From: CAUSKK01 sp963533935
GTDB lineage: Bacteria; Pseudomonadota; Gammaproteobacteria; Cardiobacteriales; Cardiobacteriaceae
Length of the DNA: 9,437 nt
Direction: 5' to 3'
Assembly: GCA_963533935.1 (NCBI GenBank)
Contig: CAUSQL010000052.1
Span: forward strand, 1-9,437
The notes below the pieces were generated by a model. The model was given only the letters and a program-made list of their open reading frames with translations. It did no database searches and was not told the DNA's origin. Below are positions 1 to 6,895 of this stretch, one piece after another. A program made the translations under genes and the position numbers. Positions within the stretch are counted from its first letter, which is position 1. Each line of letters begins with the position of its first letter.

Positions 1-60
1 CTTCTCATGTATGTAAATAATGCTTTAAATACATACAGGAGAAGCGCCCGTCCGTCGGTA
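1..60. repeat. Head-to-head pair of intergenic repeat units (44-bp near-palindrome plus GC-rich end)
   Basis: Bases 1-44 read almost the same on both strands: 18 of 22 base pairs match about a centre at 22/23. The two arms are copies of one 20-base unit, TTATTTACATACATGAGAAG on the minus strand (1-20) and TTAAATACATACAGGAGAAG on the plus strand (25-44). The right unit continues into GCGCCCGTCCGTCGGTA (44-60), and those 17 bases recur exactly, inverted, at 8572-8588. The same unit is found at 4778-4797 (minus) and, more diverged, at 6124-6143 (plus). It lies just past the stop codon of the membrane protein gene and could fold as a hairpin in that transcript, but no T-run follows, so I do not call it a terminator. 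The left edge is cut by the window. Confidence 0.75.
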
Positions 61-62
61 TA

Positions 63-998
63 TTAGCGAACTACTAGTCCAACTATTAATTGCAGCAATT
101 TCAGTAACAGCGTACTCCACAGCATGGCGCAGGCAACACTAAAGCACACATAGCCCAGCTGCGGTAGACGGGTCGGACTAACCGGCAACACTATAAATGC
201 AGTTAGAAGAATGGCAAGAGTCATGAAATAGTTCATTTGCTGGGAATAAAGCAAAAACTGCCCAATTCCACCGCGGGAAAATAGCGCCAGCACTAGGGTA
301 ATGGCTAGGAATGAGCCAACCGCATTCATCATTCCTCCCGCGTCCCGCAGACTACGACAAAAGCTTAACCATATCCCTAGTGCCAGGCTCTCAATAAAAA
401 AGTTTTTATACAGCCAAACAATCGTTTCCACCGTATTAAGCCGTGCCTTAGCAACACTAGCACCCAGAGCTGACGCGGGAAAAATCAGTGCGATAAAAAA
501 AATAGCTAGCGGCAATAACACAAGGAAGCCGACAACTACGCGCACAAAGGGATAGCTGTAATAAATGGTATGGCGGCCACTAAAACCGGCCTGGGGCAAT
601 ATCCAATGGACAGCACCGGCCACAAAGATGGCAGGAAATAGGTATTTAAGGAATATAACTAGGAATTTTCTGGCTGCACCTGGCTGATTCATCAGCTGTT
701 GGAAATAATCCAGGTTAAAAATCACCGGCAGAATGAAAAAAATTGCCAATGCAATGGCAATGCTGAGGTCATTATTGTAGGAACGGCGCAGAGCTAAAAC
801 TAAGGCCATAGCCGCCGCGATAATTAGGGTTTGCAGACTAAAAGTCTGTTTAAGGGAACTAGTAAAAAATGCCTGATTCCACGAATCGGCAAAGGTTAAT
901 TGGCTAAACCACTGGGCTACCAGTACCGCGATAAAAACGCCAAGGGCGACAGAGAACATCGGGTAACGGTAGCGCACTTGAATGTTGAAAAAACGCAT
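63..998 (-). CDS. Multi-pass inner-membrane protein of unknown function
   Basis: I do not recognise the family of this 311-residue protein. It is very hydrophobic, with about eight or nine likely membrane segments: roughly residues 13-32, 55-72, 76-96, 112-132, 152-173, 195-215, 224-240, 257-274 and 281-309. The short polar loops include RRSYNND (71-77), a Tyr/His-containing loop at 139-150 and SRGG (241-244). No catalytic or nucleotide-binding motif is visible. The start is supported by AAAAGGAGA ending six bases before the ATG. The DNA is far more AT-rich than its neighbours: bases 61-120 hold 23 G/C of 60, against 43 of 60 at 8881-8940 in the cysteine synthase gene. This may reflect transfer, or simply relaxed composition. 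It lies downstream of putA on the same strand with a 102-bp gap, so cotranscription is possible but not shown. That the gene is real is likely; its function is open. Confidence 0.8.
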   Translation of the reverse strand: MRFFNIQVRYRYPMFSVALGVFIAVLVAQWFSQLTFADSWNQAFFTSSLKQTFSLQTLIIAAAMALVLALRRSYNNDLSIAIALAIFFILPVIFNLDYFQQLMNQPGAARKFLVIFLKYLFPAIFVAGAVHWILPQAGFSGRHTIYYSYPFVRVVVGFLVLLPLAIFFIALIFPASALGASVAKARLNTVETIVWLYKNFFIESLALGIWLSFCRSLRDAGGMMNAVGSFLAITLVLALFSRGGIGQFLLYSQQMNYFMTLAILLTAFIVLPVSPTRLPQLGYVCFSVACAMLWSTLLLKLLQLIVGLVVR

Positions 999-1004
999 AA
1001 AACG

Positions 1005-1030
1005 TCTCCTTTTGCGAAAAGGACATTCTA
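1005..1030 (-). promoter_or_regulatory. Ribosome-binding site inside a small hairpin, with a possible -10 box just upstream
   Basis: On the minus strand CCTTTT-CGC-AAAAGG (1022 to 1008) is a perfect six-pair inverted repeat. Its 3' arm is the start of the AAAAGGAGA ribosome-binding site of the membrane protein gene, so the folded RNA would mask most of that site. A TAGAAT box (1030 to 1025, minus strand) could serve as a -10 element, but no good -35 box is visible. If transcription began about seven bases after that box, the 5' arm of the hairpin would be partly lost, so the two readings compete. Confidence 0.4.
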
Positions 1031-1057
1031 AGTTAGTGGCTTAGCCGGTTTTATCCC

Positions 1058-1090
1058 TTATTTACATGGATTTAATCCCATAAATTATGG
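1058..1090. repeat. Possible remnant of the intergenic repeat and a 13-bp palindrome
   Basis: TTATTTACAT at 1058-1067 matches the first ten bases of the repeat unit found at 1-44 and 4778-4797, but the rest of the unit and its GC-rich end are missing. CCATAAATTATGG at 1078-1090 is a perfect odd-length palindrome, ending 11 bases past the putA stop codon. It could be a protein-binding site or a weak hairpin. Both signals are short and AT-rich, so chance is a real alternative. No rho-independent terminator for putA is visible in this 102-bp gap. Confidence 0.25.
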
Positions 1091-1100
1091 CCACAACCAG

Positions 1101-4100
1101 TTAGCCGTCCGCTTGGGCCATAAGCGAAGCATTGCCGCCGGTGGCGGTAGTATTCACAGACAGGCAGACTTCCTCAAAGAGCTGTAACACATCTAGACCT
1201 TTACTGGCATCAATTATTTTTACAATGGGCCCTTCCTGCTGGGCAATGAGTTGGCGTTGGGCGGCCGGCAGCCATTCCAGTGCCACCACGATTGGGCAAT
1301 AGCCTTTCTTAACCCTAATCAGCTCAGGACCGTGCTCGGCCCAGCAAGCTAGCGGGTGATCTAAGGGAATTTGTGCCACGGTACCGATGGCCGCCAGCTG
1401 AATGAGGGCGCAAACGCTTTGGAATATATCTCCACCTAGTAAAGACACCGCTTCGGGCGCTTTCCAGAACAGGCTATCCCGTTCACCGGTATAGCCATTT
1501 AAATCAGCGCTGGCGCCCCGCAGCTGATGCACACGGCTTTCACCCATGAGGCCCGCCAATTTCACCCGCTGTTCGTGGTTGAAATCTAGGGCGGCAATTA
1601 GTTTTTCCACCGTTGCTAAACGGTCTTCGTCAGCCTGGGGCTGCTGGTCCAACTCGGGTAGGGTCCAAGCACCCTGGGAAAGCCGCTGTAAATAGAAGGA
1701 CCCGCCGGCTTTAGGGCCGGTGCCAGATAGGCCATGGCCACCAAAGGGCTGTAGGCCCACCACCGCGCCGATAATGTTGCGATTAACGTAAATATTGCCG
1801 GCTTCCACCAGGGAGCTAATCTGCCCAATGGTACTATCCAGCCGGCTGTGAATGCCATGGGTCAGCGCGTAGCCCTTCTCGTTGATTTGCTTAATGAGCT
1901 GCTCTAAATCCTTGGCCTGGTAGCGCACCACGTGTAGTACCGGCCCAAAAACCTCCTGATTTAAATCAATGAGGTTATTTAACTCAAAGAGAATGGGGGC
2001 GACAAAGGTGCCCTTAAGGGGCGGCAGCGGCAATTGGTGATAGCGGCGGGCAATTTTCTTGGTTTTTTCAATGTGCTCCAGCAATTTCTGCCGTGCCTCC
2101 TCATCAATGACCGCGCCCACGTCCGTGGTGAAATCCACCGGGTTGCCAACAACCAGTTCGTCCATGGCGCCGCGAATCATGGTTAGCATTTTGTCGGCGA
2201 TTTCCTCCTGGAGGCAGAGCACGCGCAGGGCGGAACAGCGCTGGCCAGCGCTGTCAAAGGCGCTGGTAATTACATCGACGCAAACCTGCTCCGGCAGGGC
2301 ACTGCTATCCACAATCATGGCGTTAAAGCCGCCGGTTTCAGCAATGAGCACCTTGGGCGCGCGCGAATCCAATGGCTGATTTAGGGCCTCCAGCACCTGT
2401 TCCTTGTCGTCGGCTGAGGGGGCGGAGCCCTGTAGGGATTTGTTGATATGGTGCGCCACTTCTGTGGAACCGGTGAAAATTACCCCGGCAATGTGCTCGT
2501 TCTTGGTCAATTGGGCACCCACGTCGCCGGCACCCAGTACCAACTGTAAAGACTCCCGCGGCACGCCGGCCTCATGGAGCAGCTGCACGGCTCGGTGGGC
2601 AATTAACGGAGTTTGCTCGGCCGGCTTGGCGATTACCCCGTTGCCGGCGGCGAGAGCAGCCACCACTTCGCCGGTGAAGATGGCCAGTGGGAAGTTCCAG
2701 GGGCTAATGGCCACCATGATGCCTAGGGCCGGCCGCTCCTTCGCTTCGTCGGCGTAGTAACGGCAAAAATCCACCGCCTCACGCACTTCGCCAATGGCGT
2801 TCTTTATGGTTTTACCCGCTTCCCGGACGGCCAAATTGATGAATTCCGCCTGATGTTCTTCCAATAAATTGGCGAAGCGGCGTAGCACTTCGGCACGCTC
2901 CGCGGCCGGCCGATTGAAGGACTGGGCCGCCGCTACCACCTTAGAAACCTGCTCCGGCTGAATGAATTGCACCTTGCCCACTAAATCTTCGTGGTTGGAC
3001 GGGTTGCGGATTTCCACGGTTGGGCCACCGCTTACTTCCACCGTGGCCAGCGAACTGGCCTGCACTGGCTCCCAGTATTTATTCAATTCTTCCTGTAATT
3101 TGGTCAGCTGAATTTCATTGCTCAGGTCAATGCCCCGAGAATTGAGCCGTTTGCCGAAGATGTGCAGTGGCAACGGCACTTTTGAGTGGCCGCTGTGGTC
3201 GCTGTTTTTCACCTGGTCAAGGGGACAGGCTAACAGCTGTTCCACCGGCACTTCCTCGTTGATGATTTGATTAACGAAGGAGGAGTTGGCGCCATTTTCC
3301 AGCAGCCGGCGCACCAGATAGGCCAACAGGGTTTCGTGGGTGCCCACTGGGGCGTAAATGCGGCAGCGCTTGTTAAAGTTTTTCGGCCCCACCACTTGGT
3401 TATAGAGCGTCTCGCCCATGCCGTGCAGGCACTGGAATTCGTAGTCCTTGTCCTGGCCCATTTGGTAGATGGCCGCCAGGGTGTAGGCGTTGTGGGTGGC
3501 AAATTGCGGGAAAATCACGTCCTGGGCGGAGAAGAGAATTTTTGCGCAGGCTAAATAGCTCACGTCCGTGTGCACCTTACGGGTGTAAACCGGGTAGCCC
3601 TCCAGGCCGTCCATCTGCGCCCATTTAATCTCGCTGTCCCAGTAGGCGCCCTTCACCAGGCGAATCATCAATTTGCGCTTATTTTTACGGGCCAAATCGA
3701 TGAGGTATTCCAACACGTAGGGGGCGCGCTTCTGATAGGCCTGCACCACGAAGCCGATGCCGTCGAAGTCGCGCAAATCCTCGTCCTGGAGCAGCTCCCT
3801 CATTAAATCCAGGGATAGCTCCAGACGGTTGGCCTCTTCGGCGTCAATGTTCAGGCCCAGCTGGTACTGCTTGGCCAATAGGAATAGGGATTTAAGGCGC
3901 GGCAGCAGTTCGCTCATAACCCGCTGGTGCTGGCCGCGCTCGTAGCGGGGGTGAATGGCGGACAATTTCACGGAAATGCCGTTGCCGTCGTAGATGCCGC
4001 GGCCCTTGTTAGCCTTGCCAATGGCGTGAATGGCCTGCACGTAGTCCTGGTAATAGCGCTGGCTGTCGTCGTCGGTGAGGGCCATTTCCCCGAGCATGTC

Positions 4101-4703
4101 GAAGGAGAAGCGGTAACCCATTTTTTCCCGCTCCTGGCCGTTCTTCAGCGCCTCCTCAATGGTCTGGCCGGTAACGAACTGCTTGCCGAGCATTTTCATG
4201 GCGAAGTCCACGCCCTTATTAATCAGCGGCTGGCCGCCCTTGCCGATGATGCGGGTTAGGGCGTTACCCAAGCTTTTTTCGTCGCTGACATTGGTTAATT
4301 TGCCCGTGATGAGCAGCCCCCAGGCGGCGGCATTTACAAAGAGTGAGGCACTCTGGTTAATGTGGCTGCGCCAGTCGCCCAGGGCCATTTTGTCCTTGAT
4401 TAATTTTTCCCGGGTGCGCCGGTCGGGAATCCGCAGCAGCGCCTCGGCCAGGCACATCAGTGCAATGCCCTCCTCGCTGGACAGGGTGAATTCCTGCATC
4501 AGCGCATCGACGCCGCTGGCCTTCCGTCGGCTTTCCCGCAACTTCTCCACCAGCCCCTGGGCCATCTTATGGGCGTTGATTTTTTCCCCTTCGGACATCT
4601 GGGCAATGCTGAGCAGATGGTTTACCGCTTCGGCCTCATCACGGCGGTAATTGCGGGTGATAGCCTGGCGTAGTTCGCTCTGTTGCTGAGAAAAATTAAA
4701 CAT
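1101..4703 (-). CDS. putA: Bifunctional proline dehydrogenase / L-glutamate-gamma-semialdehyde dehydrogenase
   Basis: This enzyme oxidises proline to pyrroline-5-carboxylate with FAD and passes it by an internal channel to an NAD-dependent domain that makes glutamate. Numbered from the ATG at 4703 (1200 residues), an N-terminal helical region is followed by the proline dehydrogenase barrel: DAEEANR at 287-293, LVKGAYWDSEI at 349-359 and the proline-binding Arg465/Arg466 in LVRRLLENGAN. The aldehyde dehydrogenase has ISPWNFP (666-672), Lys693, the GSTE loop (745-748), Glu789 in ETGG and catalytic Cys823 in AGQRCSALR. A C-terminal aldehyde-dehydrogenase-like domain ends in VNTTATGGNASLM (1183-1195), as in long PutAs. 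The ribbon-helix-helix repressor domain of the 1320-residue E. coli PutA is absent, so this copy should not regulate its own gene. The ATG is preferred to a GTG two codons upstream (4709) because GAGG lies five bases before it and overlaps the GTG. A stretch around 758-786, before ETGG, seems longer than in E. coli. Confidence 0.97.
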   Translation of the reverse strand: MFNFSQQQSELRQAITRNYRRDEAEAVNHLLSIAQMSEGEKINAHKMAQGLVEKLRESRRKASGVDALMQEFTLSSEEGIALMCLAEALLRIPDRRTREKLIKDKMALGDWRSHINQSASLFVNAAAWGLLITGKLTNVSDEKSLGNALTRIIGKGGQPLINKGVDFAMKMLGKQFVTGQTIEEALKNGQEREKMGYRFSFDMLGEMALTDDDSQRYYQDYVQAIHAIGKANKGRGIYDGNGISVKLSAIHPRYERGQHQRVMSELLPRLKSLFLLAKQYQLGLNIDAEEANRLELSLDLMRELLQDEDLRDFDGIGFVVQAYQKRAPYVLEYLIDLARKNKRKLMIRLVKGAYWDSEIKWAQMDGLEGYPVYTRKVHTDVSYLACAKILFSAQDVIFPQFATHNAYTLAAIYQMGQDKDYEFQCLHGMGETLYNQVVGPKNFNKRCRIYAPVGTHETLLAYLVRRLLENGANSSFVNQIINEEVPVEQLLACPLDQVKNSDHSGHSKVPLPLHIFGKRLNSRGIDLSNEIQLTKLQEELNKYWEPVQASSLATVEVSGGPTVEIRNPSNHEDLVGKVQFIQPEQVSKVVAAAQSFNRPAAERAEVLRRFANLLEEHQAEFINLAVREAGKTIKNAIGEVREAVDFCRYYADEAKERPALGIMVAISPWNFPLAIFTGEVVAALAAGNGVIAKPAEQTPLIAHRAVQLLHEAGVPRESLQLVLGAGDVGAQLTKNEHIAGVIFTGSTEVAHHINKSLQGSAPSADDKEQVLEALNQPLDSRAPKVLIAETGGFNAMIVDSSALPEQVCVDVITSAFDSAGQRCSALRVLCLQEEIADKMLTMIRGAMDELVVGNPVDFTTDVGAVIDEEARQKLLEHIEKTKKIARRYHQLPLPPLKGTFVAPILFELNNLIDLNQEVFGPVLHVVRYQAKDLEQLIKQINEKGYALTHGIHSRLDSTIGQISSLVEAGNIYVNRNIIGAVVGLQPFGGHGLSGTGPKAGGSFYLQRLSQGAWTLPELDQQPQADEDRLATVEKLIAALDFNHEQRVKLAGLMGESRVHQLRGASADLNGYTGERDSLFWKAPEAVSLLGGDIFQSVCALIQLAAIGTVAQIPLDHPLACWAEHGPELIRVKKGYCPIVVALEWLPAAQRQLIAQQEGPIVKIIDASKGLDVLQLFEEVCLSVNTTATGGNASLMAQADG

Positions 4704-4770
4704 ACTCACCTCTTTTACGAAATAAAAAAGACTATTTTAAAGGACTTGTTCGGGGAATATTTAGAGACAA

Positions 4771-4811
4771 CCGGGCGCTTCCCCTGTATGTAAATAACCC
4801 GCCTAATCCGG
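4771..4811 (-). repeat. Single intergenic repeat unit between putA and the transpeptidase gene
   Basis: On the minus strand TTATTTACATACAGGGGAAG (4797 to 4778) matches the unit at 25-44 at 17 of 20 positions and the unit at 1-20 at 18 of 20. It runs on into CGCCCGGTTGT, a degraded form of the CGCCCGTCCGT end seen at 45-55 and 6144-6154. A weak fold is possible on the plus strand: GGCG (4774-4777) with CGCC (4800-4803) and CCGG (4771-4774) with CCGG (4808-4811). It sits in the 207-bp gap between the two divergent starts, about 70 bases upstream of putA and 115 upstream of the transpeptidase gene, and could affect either promoter. Confidence 0.65.
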
Positions 4812-4869
4812 CCTAAAGCCAGCAACGGTGCGGTCAAATGCAAATGGCAGAACCAGGGATTTTTTCCGC

Positions 4870-4875
4870 TAGAAT
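4870..4875 (+). promoter_or_regulatory. Probable -10 box of the L,D-transpeptidase gene
   Basis: TAGAAT, one change from TATAAT, lies 35 bases before the ATG in the context CCGCTAGAATGGCGC. No convincing -35 hexamer stands 16-18 bases upstream; the region there is CAAATGGCAGAA. The leader would contain the ribosome-binding GAGG at 4897-4900. GGGTAAACCC (4899-4908) just after it could form a very small hairpin next to the start codon. Confidence 0.4.
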
Positions 4876-4910
4876 GGCGCTTCTTTCAACAACAACGAGG
4901 GTAAACCCCC

Positions 4911-6026
4911 ATGAAGAAACTACTAATGGCAATAATTATGGCAAGCGCCCTGGAGGCCGCCGCCAAGGAATACGTCATTCCGCCGGACAGCAACGTCATC
5001 GGCCAGGTGGAAATCGTCAATGCGGAGGGCGGCGAAAGCTACTCGGAAATCGGCATTAAATATGGCATCGGCCACGACAATATCGTCAATGCCAACCGCG
5101 ACCGCATCGGCAATAAGGACTTGGACAGCCTGCTGCTGAAGAAGGGCGACCAGGTGGTGCTGCCGAACCGCTTCATTCTGCCGGACGCGCCCCGCGAGGG
5201 CATCGTAATTAACCTGGCGGAAATGCGCCTCTACTACTACCCGCCGGGCAAGAACGTGGTGGATGTCTACGCCATCGGCATCGGCCGCGACAACTGGAGC
5301 ACGCCGCTGGGCCAGTTCACCATCAAGGAAAAGACCGCCAACCCCACCTGGCGGCCGCCGGCCTCCATTCGCAAGGAGCACGCTGAACAGGGCGACCCCC
5401 TGCCGGCGGTGGTGCCCTCCGGCCCGGACAATCCGCTGGGCCTCTTCGCCATGCGCCTGTCTAACCCCTCCTACCTAATCCACGGCACCAACAAGCCGGA
5501 AGGTGTGGGCATGGACGTGTCCCACGGCTGCATTCGCATGTACCCGGCGGGCATTGCGGAACTCTTTAAGAAGGTCAGTCCCAACACCAAGGTGAACATC
5601 ATCAACCAGAGCACCAAGGTGGGCTGGTACGGCGACGACCTGTATTTAGAGTTCCATAAGCCGGTGGAAGAAAGTGAGCGGCGCGCCAAGTCCTCCTCGC
5701 TGGAAGAGGATATCGCCAACGCCCGCGCCGCGGTGCAGCGGGCCCTGGCCGGCCGCAACGTGGACGTTAGCGACGATGCCATCGCGCAGGTGGTTCGCGA
5801 GGAAAGCGGCATTCCCAGCCCGCTGACCCAGGTGGCCAGCAACGACGCCCCCAACGCCCCGGCCAACGGTGGTCCCCGCGGTCCCCGTGGCCCGGTGCCT
5901 CCGCTGAATAACGGCCCGGCGGCGCCGGACATGCCCATTGATGCCCTGCCGGACGTGATTGCCCCCGAAGAGGGTTCCGGCGAGCTGAATCTAGAGTCGG
6001 CGCCGGACTCCGTCAGCATGAATTAA
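4911..6026 (+). CDS. Secreted L,D-transpeptidase, YkuD domain, ErfK/YbiS type
   Basis: A periplasmic peptidoglycan enzyme of 371 residues. A signal peptide (MKKLLMAIIMASALEAAA) is followed by a LysM-like wall-binding region at about 21-85, laid out as in E. coli YbiS. The YkuD catalytic domain runs from about 97 to 232, with His191 in LIHGTN and the signature SHGCIRM (204-210), whose Cys207 is the nucleophile. The family uses this cysteine to form 3-3 crosslinks or to attach lipoprotein to the wall; the sequence does not tell which. After the catalytic domain comes an extra tail of about 120 residues: a charged, probably helical part (252-300), then a low-complexity part with GGPRGPRGPVPP (320-331) and an acidic end. 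E. coli YbiS is clearly shorter and lacks such a tail. The start follows GAGG by ten bases and gives a clean signal peptide. The gene is transcribed alone, with its own promoter candidate and terminator, divergently from putA. Confidence 0.93.
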   Translation: MKKLLMAIIMASALEAAAKEYVIPPDSNVIGQVEIVNAEGGESYSEIGIKYGIGHDNIVNANRDRIGNKDLDSLLLKKGDQVVLPNRFILPDAPREGIVINLAEMRLYYYPPGKNVVDVYAIGIGRDNWSTPLGQFTIKEKTANPTWRPPASIRKEHAEQGDPLPAVVPSGPDNPLGLFAMRLSNPSYLIHGTNKPEGVGMDVSHGCIRMYPAGIAELFKKVSPNTKVNIINQSTKVGWYGDDLYLEFHKPVEESERRAKSSSLEEDIANARAAVQRALAGRNVDVSDDAIAQVVREESGIPSPLTQVASNDAPNAPANGGPRGPRGPVPPLNNGPAAPDMPIDALPDVIAPEEGSGELNLESAPDSVSMN

Positions 6027-6041
6027 TGGCTAAGCGCGCAG

Positions 6042-6064
6042 ATGGGGCTTCGGCCCCATTTTTT
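6042..6064 (+). terminator. Rho-independent terminator after the L,D-transpeptidase gene
   Basis: ATGGGGC-TTCG-GCCCCAT is a perfect seven-pair stem with a stable TTCG loop, followed by a run of six T (6059-6064). It begins 16 bases after the stop codon. This separates the transpeptidase gene from the dedA unit downstream. Confidence 0.93.
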
Positions 6065-6091
6065 GTGGCCGTGGGGCAGCTAGGCCCGGCC

Positions 6092-6097
6092 TAAAAT
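6092..6097 (+). promoter_or_regulatory. Weak candidate -10 box for the dedA-speB unit
   Basis: TAAAAT is the best -10-like hexamer between the terminator and the repeat hairpin. No -35 box stands at the usual distance. A promoter is required somewhere in 6065-6195 because the strong terminator ends the upstream transcript. If this is the box, the message would start near 6104 and carry the repeat hairpin at its 5' end. Confidence 0.25.
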
Positions 6098-6110
6098 ATG
6101 CTGCTGGTAA

Positions 6111-6160
6111 GCGGACGTGGAGCTTTTATACATACAACCAAAGCGCCCGTCCGTTTGTAA
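6111..6160 (+). repeat. Intergenic repeat folded as a long imperfect hairpin upstream of dedA
   Basis: The plus strand carries TTTTATACATACAACCAAAG (6124-6143) joined to CGCCCGTCCGT (6144-6154), the same order and spacing as at 25-55. Here the left partner of the GC-rich end is also present. CGGACG (6112-6117) pairs with CGTCCG (6148-6153), GG (6119-6120) with CC (6146-6147), and GCTTT (6122-6126) with AAAGC (6140-6144). T6118 is bulged and A6121/G6145 mismatched, leaving a 13-base loop that holds the TACATACA core. CCGTCCGTTTGTAA (6147-6160) recurs exactly at 8643-8656. The copy lies 36 bases before the dedA start, so it may be in the mRNA leader. Confidence 0.75.
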
Positions 6161-6195
6161 TTTCACCCGCTGGAGGTTCCAGCAATCGAGTTTCT

Positions 6196-6894
6196 ATGAG
6201 TAAAAAATCCATCATCTATCTGGGGGGCGGCGGTTTAGCCCTGCTAATGCTGGCCTTCATCTTCCGCGACAGCCTGAAGCTGGCCATTGACTTTGCCCTA
6301 CACATCGACAGCCATCTGGGGGAGCTGGCTCACCGCTACGGCCCCTGGCTCTACGGCATTCTGTTTCTGATTATTTTCTGTGAGACCGGCCTGGTGGTAA
6401 CGCCCATACTGCCCGGCGATTCCCTGCTGTTCATCACCGGCGCCATCGCCGCCCAGGGCCATTTGGACATTTACACCGTTTGCCTGCTGCTCATCGCGGC
6501 GGCGGTGCTGGGCGATATGGTCAATTTCTACATCGGCAAGTACTTCGGCGTGAAGCTGCTGGAGAAGAACCTGATTCGCCGCGTCCACTACGAGAAGGCC
6601 CACGGTTTCTATGAAAGGTACGGCGGCCGCACCATCATCATCGCCCGCTTCATGCCCATCGTGCGTACGCTGGCGCCCTTTGTGGCTGGCATTTCCCGCA
6701 TGGGCTACAAGCGCTTCTCGGCCTATAACGTCGTTGGCGCCGTGGTGTGGATTATTTCCATCACCGTGCTGGGCTATTTCTTCGGCGAATTACCCTTCAT
6801 AAAAAACAACCTCAGCAAGGTGGTTTTACTTATTATTGTGCTGTCCATACTGCCAGCCATTGTGGAATTTATTCGTGTTAACAGGAAGAAATAA
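6196..6894 (+). CDS. DedA-family inner-membrane protein
   Basis: A 232-residue polytopic membrane protein of the DedA superfamily, whose members support envelope integrity, proton-dependent transport, drug tolerance and, in several bacteria, flipping of lipid carriers such as undecaprenyl phosphate. Membrane segments lie at about 6-23, 52-72, 92-112, 150-166, 176-196 and 207-226. The family signatures are clear: FCETGLVVTPILPGDSLLF (61-79) gives the re-entrant loop with Glu63 and Asp75, and ARFMPIVRTLAPFVAG (150-165) gives Arg151 and Arg157. These acidic and basic residues correspond to ones required in E. coli YqjA/YghB. Which DedA subtype this is cannot be settled here. It is first in a unit with speB and the TPR-like gene; the speB start follows its stop after one base. 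The ribosome-binding site is poor: TGGAGG at 6171-6176 is 19 bases away and only GAG (6188-6190) is close. No alternative in-frame start codon stands nearby. Confidence 0.93.
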   Translation: MSKKSIIYLGGGGLALLMLAFIFRDSLKLAIDFALHIDSHLGELAHRYGPWLYGILFLIIFCETGLVVTPILPGDSLLFITGAIAAQGHLDIYTVCLLLIAAAVLGDMVNFYIGKYFGVKLLEKNLIRRVHYEKAHGFYERYGGRTIIIARFMPIVRTLAPFVAGISRMGYKRFSAYNVVGAVVWIISITVLGYFFGELPFIKNNLSKVVLLIIVLSILPAIVEFIRVNRKK

Positions 6895-6895
6895 T

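Noticed and set aside
2059..4650. Several plus-strand open frames opposite putA
   Set aside because: They are antisense to well-conserved putA codons, have no ribosome-binding sites or family motifs, and arise from the GC-rich codon pattern.
4704..4709. GTG start for PutA two codons upstream
   Set aside because: The GAGG ribosome-binding site overlaps the GTG, while its distance to the ATG at 4703 is normal.
5471..6019. Minus-strand open frame of 182 codons opposite the L,D-transpeptidase gene
   Set aside because: Low-complexity Ser/Gly/Ala translation, a mirror of the transpeptidase codons; no start signals.
6836..6895. Upstream ATG giving SpeB 20 more residues
   Set aside because: It would overlap dedA, begins with MCCPYCQPLW unlike the family, and the good ribosome-binding site AGGAAG (6883-6888) fits the ATG at 6896.
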